Below, piece after piece: positions 34,950 through 47,114 of a stretch of DNA of 64,000 bases. Numbering within the stretch: position 1 is the stretch's first letter; each line of letters starts with the position of its first letter. The stretch comes from Proteles cristata cristata (taxonomy: Eukaryota > Chordata > Mammalia > Carnivora > Hyaenidae): NCBI GenBank assembly GCA_017311185.1, contig JAESUZ010002551.1, positions 1,612,001 through 1,676,000 on the forward strand. The letters run 5' to 3'. The position numbers and the translations under genes are program-made. A model generated the notes under the pieces. It was not told the origin of the DNA, searched no databases, and saw only the letters and a program-made list of their open reading frames with translations.

Positions 34950-35264
34950 ATCAGTTCAGCCTAGCGCTCAGTTACTGACACTTAATCTCCACCAAACATC
35001 ATGGTGGGTGTGGTTTTCCATAGCTGCATCACTAAACAACTGCAGTATTATTTAGAGAATTTAGTTCAGTTGATGTGTTGACATCTAATAGTATTACCAA
35101 ACTACCCTGTTGATAAAAAACAGAAAACAAAACAAAATCAAAAACCCATCTTCTGAGGTGTTGATTCAAAATAAATCAGTGGACTGGAGATAGAGTCTGG
35201 ACATTACCATTTACCACATGATTCCTATCTTTGGATTGGAAATACCTCTTAGCATTACCAAAGG

Positions 35265-35485
35265 TCACAGGCATTAGAATTAGCTAGACTTTGTTGTGAA
35301 TCCTAGTTCTTCCACCTTAATATCAATAACTTTGGATCAGTTTCCTAGCTTCTTTCCACATTGATTTTCTTATCTAGAAAACAGGGCAAAAACTCATCTT
35401 TAAGAATTGGTTTGAAGACTAAGTGAAATAACAAATGTAAAACCTAAGTACGTTGTCTGGCATACAGTAGGTGTTCCTTTACTAT
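35265..35485 (+). mobile_element. MIR
   Basis: 'tgaatcctagttcttccacc', 'tttccacattgattttcttatctagaaaacaggg' and 'gtctggcatacagtaggtg' are MIR landmarks. Confidence 0.75.
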
Positions 35486-35830
35486 TGCTGCCTAACAGAT
35501 CATCCCAAGTTTATGGGTATAAAAAACCCACTGTTCCATTATGCAGTGGATTCTGTGGGTCAGAAATTTATGAAGGGCATGGCAGCCTCAGAGCTGTCAG
35601 GCTTTTGATGTGGTACCTCAGGGCTCCAAACACATGTTGAACAGTGAGTTAGGCAGACAATGCTATCGTTTCATGAGATCTTGTGCTAGCTCCATTTCTT
35701 CTACCATTCTGTTGATCCTATAAGCTCTCCCATACTCGAGGGCAGGGGAATCAGACTCTACCTGTCAATGAGATAGCAACCAAGTCTCAGTGTAGAAAAA
35801 CGGACAGGACAGCCATCTTTAGAAAACACA
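35486..35830 (-). mobile_element. Ancient interspersed repeat, MaLR/MER type, family uncertain
   Basis: 'ctattgctgcctaacagatcatccc', 'gtggattctgtgggtcagaaatttatg' and 'gggcaggggaatcagactctacctgtc' match a common mammalian repeat that I place in the MaLR/MER group. Orientation and family are less sure than the repeat call. A related copy is at 51590-52080. Confidence 0.45.
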
Positions 35831-36595
35831 GTCTGCCTCAGTAGGCAAACATTAATTATTTCTCTTCTCCTTGTGGGCTAGAAACCTATGCAAGAGTCTT
35901 TCTATTGTGACATCTGCAACTCTATCCTTCCCTACCAAAAATTCATTCTGGGTCCTCCAGAGGTCACTGTTCAATGTGTCTCCTAGTCTAAGGACATCTC
36001 TAGCAGTTCCTGGTTCACCATGACTAAGTAGATTCACAGAAGCCCTTAGTCTAAAGTGTAGATAGCTATAATCTTCCTCAGCCAAGGGATGCTTTGGGTC
36101 ATGAAGATGTTTTCCAGAACATAAGATTACTCCTCCTCCAGAACTAAAGCCAGCCTCGAGGGCAGGGAGGTGTTGTACACAAGCTCCTTGATGACAGGGC
36201 CCTACCTCTGATTATCTTCCAGTTCGAAGGCTGGAGTTACATTACAGTGTGTGGTTCAGAATTGTCAATAGGTAATGTTACACAAATTCAACTTCATTCT
36301 CTGTGTTCGTATACAACTTCAGATGTACATCTGAATCTAAGTCACCATTGCTCACCATTTCCTCCATATTTCCCCTCGTTGGACAGGTCACAGTATTTCT
36401 GGCTACCTGGAACAATATAGAACATAATTGAAAAGTACCACTTTCCACTCTCCTTCCACATCTCAAGTAAGTTATACTCTTCAAGTGCATAATTGAAAAT
36501 GAAATCACTAAGCGTCCTTTCAAACCAAATCTCAGAATTCCTGTTCCAGCTAAGTGTTTGCACTCACTGTGCATCTAATAATGACGGTCAATATC
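35831..36595. other. Unassigned sequence
   Basis: No gene. The minus-strand frames at 35852-36085 and 36278-36574 have no recognisable domain. Confidence 0.5.
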
Positions 36596-36599
36596 CGTC

Positions 36600-36960
36600 A
36601 TTCCAGACTCCTAACTATGTGTCAGGGGCCAGATTGGAGTACTGGGAATAGAAAATAGAACTAAAATGGATGAAATGTTCCTTTCAAAGCTGCAGCCAGG
36701 ATTGAGGCACTGGGAGCAAAGACCTGAGTGGAAATTAAACTTAAGTAGTAAACAAGGTCTCAAGACCCAGCCAGGAGATTAACCTATGGATAGGAGAGAA
36801 CACAAATTTGAGTAAGTCAAAGTCCTATTTTCCAGGAAAATTAAATAAAAAACAAGTATGAGGAAGACAAGTGTAAAAATAATTGTAACACAAGGCAGAA
36901 GGTGATATAGCACGAGAAAGACACAAATAGATTCACAGGAAATTTTGTAGAAGGTTTTAA
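36600..36960 (-). mobile_element. Possible L2 region, diverged
   Basis: 'actatgtgtcaggggccagattggagtactgggaatag' resembles the reversed L2 end. The rest is too diverged to align by eye. Confidence 0.4.
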
Positions 36961-37079
36961 TGGAAGACAGATCTTTTTAACCAAACCAGACACTTTCTCC
37001 CAGCAGAAAGGCTCTCTGGACAGACATACAAAGTCTGCTATGGTCTGCTTCCTAGTTATAGCTCCTTTTCCAGAACTCT

Positions 37080-37400
37080 CCCCCCCACCCCCCGTTCATA
37101 TACGTTCTACCCTCATCTTGCTCTAGCTCTTAAATCCTGCTAGTCCTTCAAGACTCCCTTCAGGTATCTCTTTCTCAGAAGGAGTAGTTAGCTACCAGTT
37201 CTCTGTGGACCACTCAGCCTATTTTACACAAAGCTATCACAGCACCTAATATAGTGTGTTTACATTTATCTGTATTTACCTATCTTCTTTAGCAGCCAGT
37301 GAGGTTCTTGAGGGAAGAAACTACCCTTTTATCCTTATCCCTGTATCTTTAGCACAATGCTTGAAACCTTTACCACTGACCAAACAGATGTTAATGTATA
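37080..37400 (+). mobile_element. L2 3' end
   Basis: 'ttcaagactcccttcaggtatctc', 'gtttacatttatctgtatttacc', 'gaggttcttgagggaagaaac' and 'ccctgtatctttagcacaatgc' follow the L2 3' end in order. Confidence 0.75.
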
Positions 37401-37523
37401 CAGAACAATCTGCAGTCAGATCAGAAGTCTGATTAAAAGAACAAACATTTTAAGGAAAAAAGATTCAATAATAAGTTTTTTGATCCCTGTATGTGTATAT
37501 GAGTGTGAGCATGCATGAACTCA

Positions 37524-37770
37524 ACTAGGAGTCCATAAACTTGGGCCCATAGACCAAATCTGGCCCACTGCCTGCTTTTGTACATCAAGTTTTCTTGGGA
37601 CACAGCTGCACGGTGTGTGTGTGTGTGTGTGCGTGTGTATGAATTTATAACTGCATTCATACTCCCAGTGAATTCGGCAAAGCTGAATAGATGCAGTAGA
37701 AACCATATTACCTGCAAAACCTAGAATATATACCATTTGGCTCTTCATAGGAAAGATTTGCCAACCCATA
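37524..37770. mobile_element. hAT-type MITE (MER class) with an internal (GT)n
   Basis: 'ccataaacttgggcccatagaccaaatctggcccactgcctgc', 'catcaagttttcttgggacacagctg', 'gtagaaaccatattacctgc' and 'gaaagatttgccaaccca' match a common non-autonomous hAT repeat. The two ends (AGTCCATAAAC, GATTTGCCAAC) are imperfect inverted copies. A GT repeat replaces part of the centre. Confidence 0.7.
37613..37638. repeat. (GT)n microsatellite, one interruption
   Basis: GT dinucleotides with a single GC interruption, inside the hAT MITE. Confidence 0.95.
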
Positions 37771-39009
37771 ATATGGAAGATTGAGAATGATCATATGTCA
37801 TGTCTCAACATCACATAGTATATCCTGAAGAGAGTTTATAAAGGCTCAGAAAAGACCATTTCCCCCTACAAATACCCTCTGTGTGGTTTCTAACTACTTG
37901 TTCTCGCCAGGCTCCTACCAAGGCCCTACTGCATACATGCTTCCCCCACCCCTACAGCTCGGCCAGTCTCGTCCAATAGACATTGTCCCATGACATGCTC
38001 CAAGGACTTCCTCTGCCCTCTAGGAATGTAGAATTAAGACCAAAATATGTGATCAGGAGGAGCATTAGCAGTTCCCCTGCCTCCTGCAAACCCCACAGAT
38101 GATCCAGAAGGAGTTTATATGACAATGAGGCAGTTCCCATGGAATATGCGTAAAAAACATTCATCAAAGTCAAACATATTTGGACTATTCATAGTTTTGG
38201 CCCACCTTTTTCTCCCTAATCTACTTCCAGTTAGTTTGAACAAACTGGACTGTCTCGTGAACTTGGGAAACTATCAATCTGAGACTCCTCCCCATTTTCC
38301 CCAGGCAATGGGACAGTTAAATAATCGATGAGTTAAACTAGGTGGTTAACTTATCAGGATGACGTCTTCCAAGTCCTGTCTCCTGCACTCTGTCTACCTC
38401 TGGGCTGCCAGAGCTTCACAGCACCTTCTTCCCTCCTCGCAGCAGGCTTCCACTGGTTTGATCACTTCCAAGAGCTCAGGTGTGACTTTCCCCATACATT
38501 TACTGCCCTCCTTTGGCCACACATCCACATCTATATCTGTTCTTTGTGTTGAATTTTATCTTTTAGCTAATGAGTAGGCAATCAAACTGGTAAACTAACA
38601 GCAGTTGGGTCCAACCTTCCCACAGTACAGTGCAGTGCAGTCATAAAGATACACAATTACAGGGTTTGTTGGGATCCAGAGAGTCCAAAGAGACACACAA
38701 TTCCTTCATTTCCAAAGGAGTTTTTGTTGCTATACTATCTTTTCCTAATACATTTAAAAAAAAAAAAAAACCTTATAAGATAAAGGATTTATAGTTTCCA
38801 CACTCCATTGATTCCCAAAGAAAGTAGCACTCTTTAATCTGCTCTGATTTTACCTTCCTTAAGAGTGAATCTAGAAGCGGTCACCCAAAATGACTACTGG
38901 TTAGCTTCCTATTGTGAGATCATTTCAAAGCCAATTTTTTGGTTGAAGAATGTGAATGGACTTTTCAAGTAGCATACTGTCACAATAAAGAGCTTCTATT
39001 ACTCCAGTA
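37771..39009. other. Unassigned sequence
   Basis: No gene or repeat. It includes a weak CTCF-like core on the minus strand at 38013-38026 and an A run near 38757-38771. Confidence 0.45.
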
Positions 39010-39215
39010 GATTGCCTGGGATCAAATCCCAGCCCCATCGGCTTCTAGCAACACAATCTCTTCCCATTGTAATACCTCAGTTTCTACATTCTTCATTACC
39101 TACAATGTTAATTATAGATTTTACTGCCTGTGGATGTCTGAAGGATGCATTGATAAATATAATCTAACGTTCTTAGATTAGTGCTGGACGTAAAATGTGT
39201 GCCAATGTTATTTAG
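39010..39215 (+). mobile_element. MIR
   Basis: 'gattgcctgggatcaaatcccagcccc', 'aatacctcagtttctacattcttc' and 'agattagtgctggacgtaaaatg' follow MIR order. Confidence 0.78.
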
Positions 39216-40440
39216 CACTTTGGATTCAACTATGTTTTTCTAGAGAGTATCCTTGTGCCCTATATTGTTCAGCACAGAAGGGACTCTATCCTATTAATGT
39301 CAAAAAAAGAAAGAGTTTTGAACAAAAGGTCTCTTTATGTTTCTGATTCCAAACACATTCTTTTCTGACATGGAGAAAAGCTAAGATTTCTAAATTGTTA
39401 ACTTTATTTTTTGTTAGCAAAGGAGCAATCCATTTACGGTTCTTTCCTTGGTTGTATAGAAAAACTGTAATTTCATACATACATGTATAACACTTCAAGA
39501 CTTATTTCAAGATACGTGCATAAAAATTTCTAACAGAATCTGATCAAGTTATTTGTTACAGGTTACTGTCAAACAACACAGATAATCCCACAAACCACAT
39601 GGAAAAAAATCCAATTCTACTTCCTTAATTGCTTTGATCATAGAACAAAGGATGAATTCTCTCAGTAACCTAACATACCCTTATTGCTATTAAAAAAAAT
39701 AATGTGACTGGTTACTACAGGAGGAGGCAGTTAAAAAGGGTGCTGGACTTCATTCGAAAGGAAGAGATGAGTATTCCCGTCTTCCATGGGCTCGCTTTTC
39801 TAGCATCACACTTATTCCTCCAGTTCATTTATTTCATTCACTTTCATAAGCAAAAATAATGCTTTGGAAATCACACTATCTGTATCTCTCCCCTTAATAA
39901 CTTCAGAGACCTCCATCTAACTTCTGCCACATATGACAGAAACAGAACCTTGAACTTTTCCTGAACTTTCAAAAGTGTATATGAAAAAACACACTCCAAA
40001 AATAACTCCCAAAATAATTAAAATAGTATATATAATAAGTGAAGGTTTGCCAATACTCGGTCAGACCAACATTCTTCCAAGGGTTTGATTCCTAGATCTT
40101 GAAATGAGCACTTTGCCTAACTACCTACACTCCCGGCGTTGACTTTTACATCATTTATTTTCTAAATCTTAGCATTCTGTGTTTCACTAGAACTACTATA
40201 CAGGAATAAAAATCCTTTTAGGGTCATGTATGGCATCCTAATTATCACATACTCACAAAAAGCCCTTTTCTCTGCCTTTATCTTCACCCAATCTGCTAAG
40301 AAAATTTGATAGGGTCAGTCATCACTAAATCTTACCAACTTACTGCTTTTTAGAAAAGGACACTTTTCTGAGAATCCCTGCTCTGTCTCCAACCCAGCTG
40401 TGCTTTCTACACATTTCCCATTAGCATTCTTCAATTTCTA
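39216..40440. other. Unassigned sequence
   Basis: No gene or confident repeat. Confidence 0.5.
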
Positions 40441-41300
40441 TCCTTTACTTCTAGCCTGTACAATGTCATCTTTCTCAATGAACTCATTTCAAGCCATGGT
40501 TTTGATCATTACTTCTACAAGCTTGTCTCCATTGTCAGCTTCTCTAGAACCATACCCATAATTCCAGCTACCTATTGGATACTCCTGATTAAATACCAGT
40601 TGCTCAAACTCCAAAGCTAAATTTGTCATGTCATCTTTTCTTCCCCAAAGAAGCTCTTCCTTCCAACTTTCCACTTTACATTTGTAACTCTTCCTTTTAG
40701 TCATCTGGGTTTGAATTCAAGAATTCATCTCTGATTCTTCTCTCTTCCTGTTTAATACACCAAGTCAATTAAGAAATTTTTTAGATTCTTTCCATGAAAT
40801 GACTCTCAATTATATCATTTCCTCCCAGCTTCCAGCACTACCACCAATATTAACTCAGCCTTGAAATTCTGAACTTTCTTCCTAATAAGCTCCCCATCCT
40901 GTGTCTCTTTACACTAATCTATCAGATATATGTGCATATGGATGCTTACACATGTATGCCTTCACACCAATATTCTTCCTGGCTCATGGCTTTCATGTTG
41001 TTTTTCCAATACAAGATAGTCTACCCAGGATCTACCAAATACAGTGCAAGACTTGCTAGACTTTCTTTTCAAGACTCTCCACAGTCTGGACCCAGTATTT
41101 CCACATTTTTATCCCCAGTCTAATAAAGAGTCCATTCAGATTTCCTCCTGTTAAGGTTTGAGAAGGTCTGCAAAACACCTTATTCGCTTTTGCTTATTTG
41201 ATTGCCCTCTTCCAAAAATGTTTTATCAATTTTCTAATGCCTACATTAAATTCTACTTTCTCCGGGATTCTTTCCTTGTATCTCTAAATATAAACATTAT
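40440..41300 (+). mobile_element. Long diverged L2 region
   Basis: 'aattcatctctgattcttctctcttcc', 'caccaagtcaattaag', 'cttcctaataagctccccatcc', 'cttttcaagactctccacagtctgg' and 'ctctaatgcctac...ccgggattctttccttg' follow the L2 3' region over about 860 bp. The minus-strand frame at 40489-40704 is a shadow. Confidence 0.6.
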
Positions 41301-41384
41301 TGAGACTAACAATATACAATGAGATTTCATGAGCAAAAATGCCGGTATCACATGGTTTAACCTTATATGCTATCTGATTATTTG

Positions 41385-41530
41385 ATGCTGTAGAGGTCTG
41401 TCTTCAAAGTCCTAACTGTGTTATTTACCAATTGCATGATCTTGGGCAAGTCACTTAATGTCTCTAATTCTTAATTTCCATACCTGAAAACATTGTTTAC
41501 TTGGGCTTTCTATAGCTATTTCATATGATT
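41385..41530 (+). mobile_element. MIR
   Basis: 'aactgtgttatttaccaattgcatgatcttgggcaagtcacttaatgtctctaattcttaatttccatacctg' is a strong match to the MIR core. Confidence 0.85.
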
Positions 41531-41579
41531 TTTGAATTTGCAGAAAATAGGTTTAAAAACCTTAGGGGTAATGATACCA

Positions 41580-41850
41580 TTTATACTAGAATGTGAGCTC
41601 CTTGATGGTGAATTTCTGTGTTTTGTTCCAGGAATTGTTTTTCAATTTCCCCATTAGGGACATAATAGCTACTAAATGAGTGACTGACCAACTCAGTGAA
41701 TGTATTTAAGAGTTAAAAATCCATATGTTTATTCTTTTTTAATCTTTTATGGCCAAGGGCAGTGACTAAGTCTGTTTTTTATTTGTTATCACCAAAGACC
41801 AATACAATGGCTAGTCTATAGTAGGTAATCAATGTATATTTGTTGAATTT
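41580..41850 (+). mobile_element. Two L2 3' ends in tandem
   Basis: 'actagaatgtgagctccttgatgg' to 'ctactaaatgagtgactg' (41585-41700) is one L2 terminus. 'gccaagggcagtgactaagtctg' to 'gtaggtaatcaatgtatatttgttgaattt' (41745-41850) is a second in the same direction. Confidence 0.78.
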
Positions 41851-42419
41851 AGTTTAACCTCGTTTTTCTGAGGTAGGGAGGATTGACAATTTAAAAATAC
41901 TCAATGAGCCTGGAATGAGAAACATAACCCTTGCTTCCAATAGCTACATTGATTTCAAGTATTGAAGGGTTCAGTTTTACCCTGACTGTTTTATTCTCTA
42001 GGAACCATTTTTCAATTCTAGAAAATATACATACAGAGGATCTTTCACATACTACATGTATCAGGGACACAAGAATGTAATTAACCATAAAGAGCCTCTA
42101 AGTTAGCAGAAAAGGAAAAAAAAAAGAAGTAATTTTTAGGGCCATTTTTATTAAATGTCTAAAGACCAGTTATATCCAAGTCCTATAATGTCAAGACTCA
42201 AACGCACTTAAGTATGAGGCAAATCCAAGTTGGAGGAGAGGAAGACTCCAAGGCGGATTGGAATGAGGTCTGAGGAAATGAAAATGGCTAAATAGGCAGT
42301 TGTTCATGTCCTAAGAGTATGGCAAATTCAAGTGTGAATCAACTAAAAGGCTTTAATTCAGAGACTATAGTTCAACAGATATGGCATTTCAAAAATGATA
42401 CTAAGAACATAAAAAATAA

Positions 42420-42620
42420 CCGGTAGTATTTTTGAGCATTTATTATGTGATGGGTGAGGCCCCAAGAATTAACTAATTTCATCCTCCTAATAGTTCTGTG
42501 AGGTAAGTATTAATTACTCTGCCAATGTCCATATGTGGCAAAGAAAGCTAAAGAAATACTCGATAAATTTTCAATGGTCACACAGGTAGCAGAAGGACTA
42601 GATGGTAGCTGGAGACCAGG
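42420..42620 (-). mobile_element. MIR
   Basis: 'gagcatttattatgtgatgg', 'aactaatttcatcctcctaatagttctgtgaggtaagtatt' and 'ggtcacacaggtagcagaagg' fit reversed MIR. Confidence 0.78.
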
Positions 42621-44600
42621 AATTAAGTGCCCCTCTTGAAGAAAGATGGAAGACCACCCTGGGTCATCTTTATTTTACAGAACACAGAAACCACTTAAGT
42701 AACATGAAGCACTACATTCTGCCAAAGCAAGGGTCTACTATTATCTAGGTAAGTTCTGTCGACTCCAACCATAACTCTGGGATAAAAATCTACAAGGAAA
42801 TTGAAACGCTAGTTAGTAAAAGCACCAGAAGAGTATATAAACGGTGACTACATAAAGGTAGAACTGATAGGGAGACAACTCAGGCTAAGACTCCGTTCAT
42901 TCTCTAGAACTCTAGATTCTCAGCCTACAGAAGAAAGGCTGGCCTTAAATCCAGGAAATGGTGGATATTAGGTTCTTGTCATTCTTCCTTCTTTCAAGGA
43001 CCAAGCAGGACTGAGCCTACAAATGGGTGTCCCCTTTAACTCCAGAAGGGATGGGCCAACATCTAAAATCTAGGAGTAGACAAACATTCAATTATAAGAG
43101 GGCCTCAAGGAGAAGGTAAGAGTTGACTTGGATATTCAAGAAATAGAAGGACTTCTAAATACTTGGAAAAAGAAAGATATATAATTAAGCAAAGATACAG
43201 CAGGGAAATAAAGAGAAATCTAGTTTTGCTGAAGCAAAGTATATATTTAAGAAAGGAGCTGAAGAAAATGGACAAGAATTCCAGACTGGGGACTCCATAC
43301 AATATTTGATAGGCTAAATTGTGGCACGTATAATCCTGAGATGGTGAGGAGGCATTTTCTTCGACCTTTAACTACGTACTCAGTTCAGCATTAATTATAT
43401 AGCACACATATTCCTTTGATTCCTCCACCTTGCCTATTGCTTACTGATTTGGGCCTTTTCGTTACTGCATTAGTTTAGTTCCTCTTCTGGGAGATGTGCC
43501 TGATAGGTCGGCACTTAATCCACAGTTCTGCTGCTTGCTAACAATTCTGCTGCTTGAAACTATGGGTTAAAATGAAATTTGGAAATTACTTTTAGATTCC
43601 ATTTCTCTCTCCGATTTCTGCCCATCAATAACATGGAATTAGTCATAAGCCATAAATCTCTTCACAGACATTTTAGGTTTAGATAACTCAAATATTTACT
43701 TGTAAAGAAAAAGAACTTCACATCCCCATAAACGTCACACAGGACATCTCTCTGCAGGCAGCTACATTCCAGAACAAGTGTCCTTCACAGACACACAGAC
43801 AGATGTATTTCCATTTCTTTTTAGCATGGGATGTCTGGTAAGATTCTCATCATCCTCTTCCTCTTCTCCTCCTTTTTCTCCTCACCTACCATTTTTCTCA
43901 GGATTTCCACTCCCCTGGCTCTCTCCCCACTTTCCCCCATCGGCACACACACACTGGCTTGGACAGAGCCAGCATTTTTTAAACTCGCTCCAATTTGTCC
44001 CCCCCCCTCCCCCCGCACTGACATGTATACTAGAGGCTAATGAGGGAATACTGTCAACACTGGTCTCCAAGTTCAAATTTGTGAAAGTTTTAGTTACTTA
44101 TCAGTAATGGTCCCACATAGTTCGTTCACATGGTTGGAGGAGAATGAATAAATACAATGGAGAGCATAGTCTTTGTTTATGTATGAAACTAGATACAAGT
44201 TTCCACATGATAGTAAGCTTCATTTACAAGCCATCAGAGGTTTGAAGAGAAACTATGTTAAAATAGCAGGAAATGCCAAGAGCAACTAGACCTGTTGATG
44301 AGGACACAACACCCCTGTTGTTACCCTGCCTCTTCTTTAGGCTTCAGTCCTCAATCAAGAGTAAACACACCTGGCTGGACCTGGCTGCAGCTGTCAATAG
44401 GAGCAATCTCTCCATGTAAAACTATTCTTCCAGGCATCTCCTATCATTAGAAATTGGGTAAGTCAGACAAAACATCCCCCATTGGTTGGCATTGTACTTT
44501 CAAAGATGCTTTCTCTGACTGTCAGTTGACTGTGACTTCTAATTTTTCAATATTAAGTTTGTCTTCTCCCTTATCTCCAAGGTTAAGTATTGACAAATAT
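42621..44600. other. Long unassigned stretch
   Basis: No gene. It holds a pyrimidine-rich tract at about 43850-43890 and a C-run cluster at 43998-44012. The overlapping frames at 43778-44107 come from these biased tracts. Confidence 0.5.
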
Positions 44601-44845
44601 GCTTGTAAATGGTTTTTTTTTTAATATTTTATTTATTTCTAGGAGACAGAGAGAGAGACAGTGTGAGCAGGGGAGGGTCAGAGAGAGAGGGAGTCACAGA
44701 CTGAAACAGGCTTCAGGCTCCGAGCTGGCAGTCAGCACAGAGCCCAACGCGGGGCTCAAACCCACGAACCGTGAGATCATGACCTCAGCGAAAGTCGGAC
44801 GCTTAACCAACTAAGCCACCCAGGTGCCCCAGCTTGTAAATGGTT
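44601..44845 (-). mobile_element. Young carnivore SINE with perfect 14-bp duplication
   Basis: The body is 44615-44831, with an intact head 'ctaagccacccaggtgcccc', the 'cagcgaaagtcggacgc' marker, 'gctggcagtcagcacagagccc' and 'atttctaggag' next to the tail. GCTTGTAAATGGTT occurs at 44601-44614 and 44832-44845. Confidence 0.97.
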
Positions 44846-44904
44846 ATTAATGCTCAAAAGATATGACCTGTAGCAAATGTTGCAAATACAGATTTTCATA
44901 TTTT

Positions 44905-45090
44905 ACCATGCTTATTTTGCGAGCCATCATTTGGCCTCATAATACTGCAAAGTAGGCATTATTATTGACAATCCTCAGAAAAGGAAACCAAGTCATAGAG
45001 CTGCCAACTCAATGAAGTACTAGTTCATATGACTAGTAAGCAATGGAATATAAGATTCAAATAAAGCTGCCTATCAACTTGTTTTAATAT
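44905..45090 (-). mobile_element. MIR
   Basis: 'cataatactgcaaagtaggcattattattgac', 'cagaaaaggaaaccaagtcatagagc' and 'atatgactagtaagcaatgg' fit reversed MIR. A second weak MIR piece may lie at 45305-45400. Confidence 0.72.
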
Positions 45091-45399
45091 ACTACACGGA
45101 CTTTTACCAATAAAACAAAATCTCTTGTAAAAGGACAATGCAATTATCCTTTTACTATAAAGACTCCAATGTGCACATTCTTATTTTATACAAATAGCTA
45201 CAATGCCTTGCAGAAGACTTTAACATTTCTTAAAAACCTCTCTCAAAAACCACATGCCCATCCTTAAAGCATCTCAGGGAGAGAAGCAGCACAGTGATTA
45301 ACCACATGTGAAGAGGAAGAATGGAGTTTTAGAGAAATGTAGACTTGCCTAAAGCTACATGGTCATTAAGCAGTCAAACAGAACTAACCCCCAGCTCTT

Positions 45400-46419
45400 C
45401 CCCGCTTACTTTTCCCACTCTGTCTGAAGCTGCTGTGAGCTAAATTAAGTTTCAAATTCTGTCTGAATTGTATTAAATGATCTATGATAGGATATATGAT
45501 ACAGAGAAACACAGGGATGGTAAGGAAGAACGCAAGATGGGGAGAAAAAGCTGATGGACATTTTGGGGAAATATGGGAAGATCCTCATAGCCTGGCAGGT
45601 AGGCAAAGGATGAAGAGAGTTTCAAGGTTATCTCCAGGGGCCATGTACTGGTTTATTCTTCCTGCGGGCAGGAGGTGAGCTTTAACTCATCAGAAGGAGA
45701 AGAAAGCACAGAGTTCTACAACTTCAACAAAAAGTCTTTCTGATTGGCATAGTTACCAAACTTTGTGAAAACAGTTGTCAGTATGATGTAGCAATCCCAA
45801 AAGGAATACTGTCCCAACACAAAACAAAGTCCTATTTCGCTCAAGTAAACTTCACATGGGTATTTTTGATGGACAGCCAGCTGTTGCCCATTCATGGTCC
45901 AAAGAGACTGAGGTACCTTTCATATATGGCTCTCCATCGTCTGCATGGGGCTTCCAAGGAAAAAGAGCATGGAGTCTATCCCATGGGGATGTTACATAAG
46001 TAATATTGCACTCATCTTCCATTGGCTGAATTCAGTCACAAAAGGCTGGGATAGAAGATTTTGCTGTGTACTCAAAAGAGGAAGACTAAATATGGGGAAT
46101 AACACACTCTCCCCCTTCTCTACTGTCCCATATTGTTTTCTTTTCTAAGTCAAAGTTTACACACGTAAATTTCTTTCAAATTGATTCCCTATGTACCCTC
46201 CTGATAGGCTCATCAGAAAAATAGTACTTACCTTTACTATTTTAATAGAAGTCCTAAACATTGTTATTAAGGCCCAGAAAGAATAGAAACCATTTGATTC
46301 TACTTCAGAAATGATCATTGCCATGGTTTCTTCATAAATAGCCAAACTCACCTGCTAGCTAACATTTTCACTCAGCATGAAAACAGAAACAAGCAAAACC
46401 TTGGGCTTGAGGGGTTGGG
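45400..46419. other. Unassigned sequence
   Basis: No gene or confident repeat. Confidence 0.5.
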
Positions 46420-46800
46420 CTTAGGAGATAGAAAGCTCCAGGTCTGAGTCCTGGCTGTGCCTTTTATTGCTGATAGCTAATCTTTAATAAGGGCTAAGAA
46501 CTGAGCCAGTGCTTAGCACTTTCCCAGCATTATCAGAGTTAACTTTCACAGCAACGTTCTAAGAGATTTCATGCATGATATGAGAACCTGCTGCATTTAC
46601 CCAAGAACACAAGAGGATACAGAAGTAGGCTCAAACCTAAAATCTGAGATTTCAAGTCCGTGCTCCTCTAGCATTTATGGAACCTCTCTGAACACTGGCT
46701 ATTTCACTAATAAAACCTACCTCCCAGATTTGTTATATACATGCTCATTTATTGTTTGCCACACGTTACCAGGCACATAATGAAGGGCTCGATTTGTTCC
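46420..46800 (+). mobile_element. MIR split by another MIR
   Basis: The 5' part 'agaaagctccaggtctgagtcctggctgtgcc' (46425-46465) and the 3' part 'acctctctgaacactgg' to 'taccaggcacataatgaagggc' (46680-46800) look like one plus-strand MIR. The middle is occupied by a minus-strand MIR. Confidence 0.55.
46470..46680 (-). mobile_element. MIR inserted in a MIR
   Basis: 'gagccagtgcttagcactttcccagc', 'agttaactttcacagcaacgttctaagag' and 'tcaagtccgtgctcctctagc' are in reversed MIR order. Confidence 0.65.
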
Positions 46801-46916
46801 AATTATTAAGCATAGTAAGTAACTATTTTCTCAGCATGAGATTCCGTTTACTATAGTTTTACTTTGTTCACCTTCAAAAAACTTATCCGAGAAAAATTTA
46901 ATAAAAATATAATTTT

Positions 46917-47114
46917 AATATTTTTAAGTTTATTTATTTATTTTGAGAGAGACACTCAAGCAGGGTAGGGGCAGAGAGAGAAGGGAGAGACTGAATCCCA
47001 AGCAGCTCCATGCTGTCAACACAGAGCCCAATGCAGGGCTTGAACTCATGAACTGTAAGATCATGACCGGAGCTGAAGGCAGAAACTTAACCAACTGAGC
47101 CACCCAAGCACCCC
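46917..47114 (-). mobile_element. Carnivore tRNA-derived SINE
   Basis: The left end 'aagtttatttatttattttgagag' is the tail. It continues through 'gctgtcaacacagagccc' and 'gggcttgaactcatgaactg' to the head 'ccaactgagccacccaagcacccc'. No certain duplication. Confidence 0.93.
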
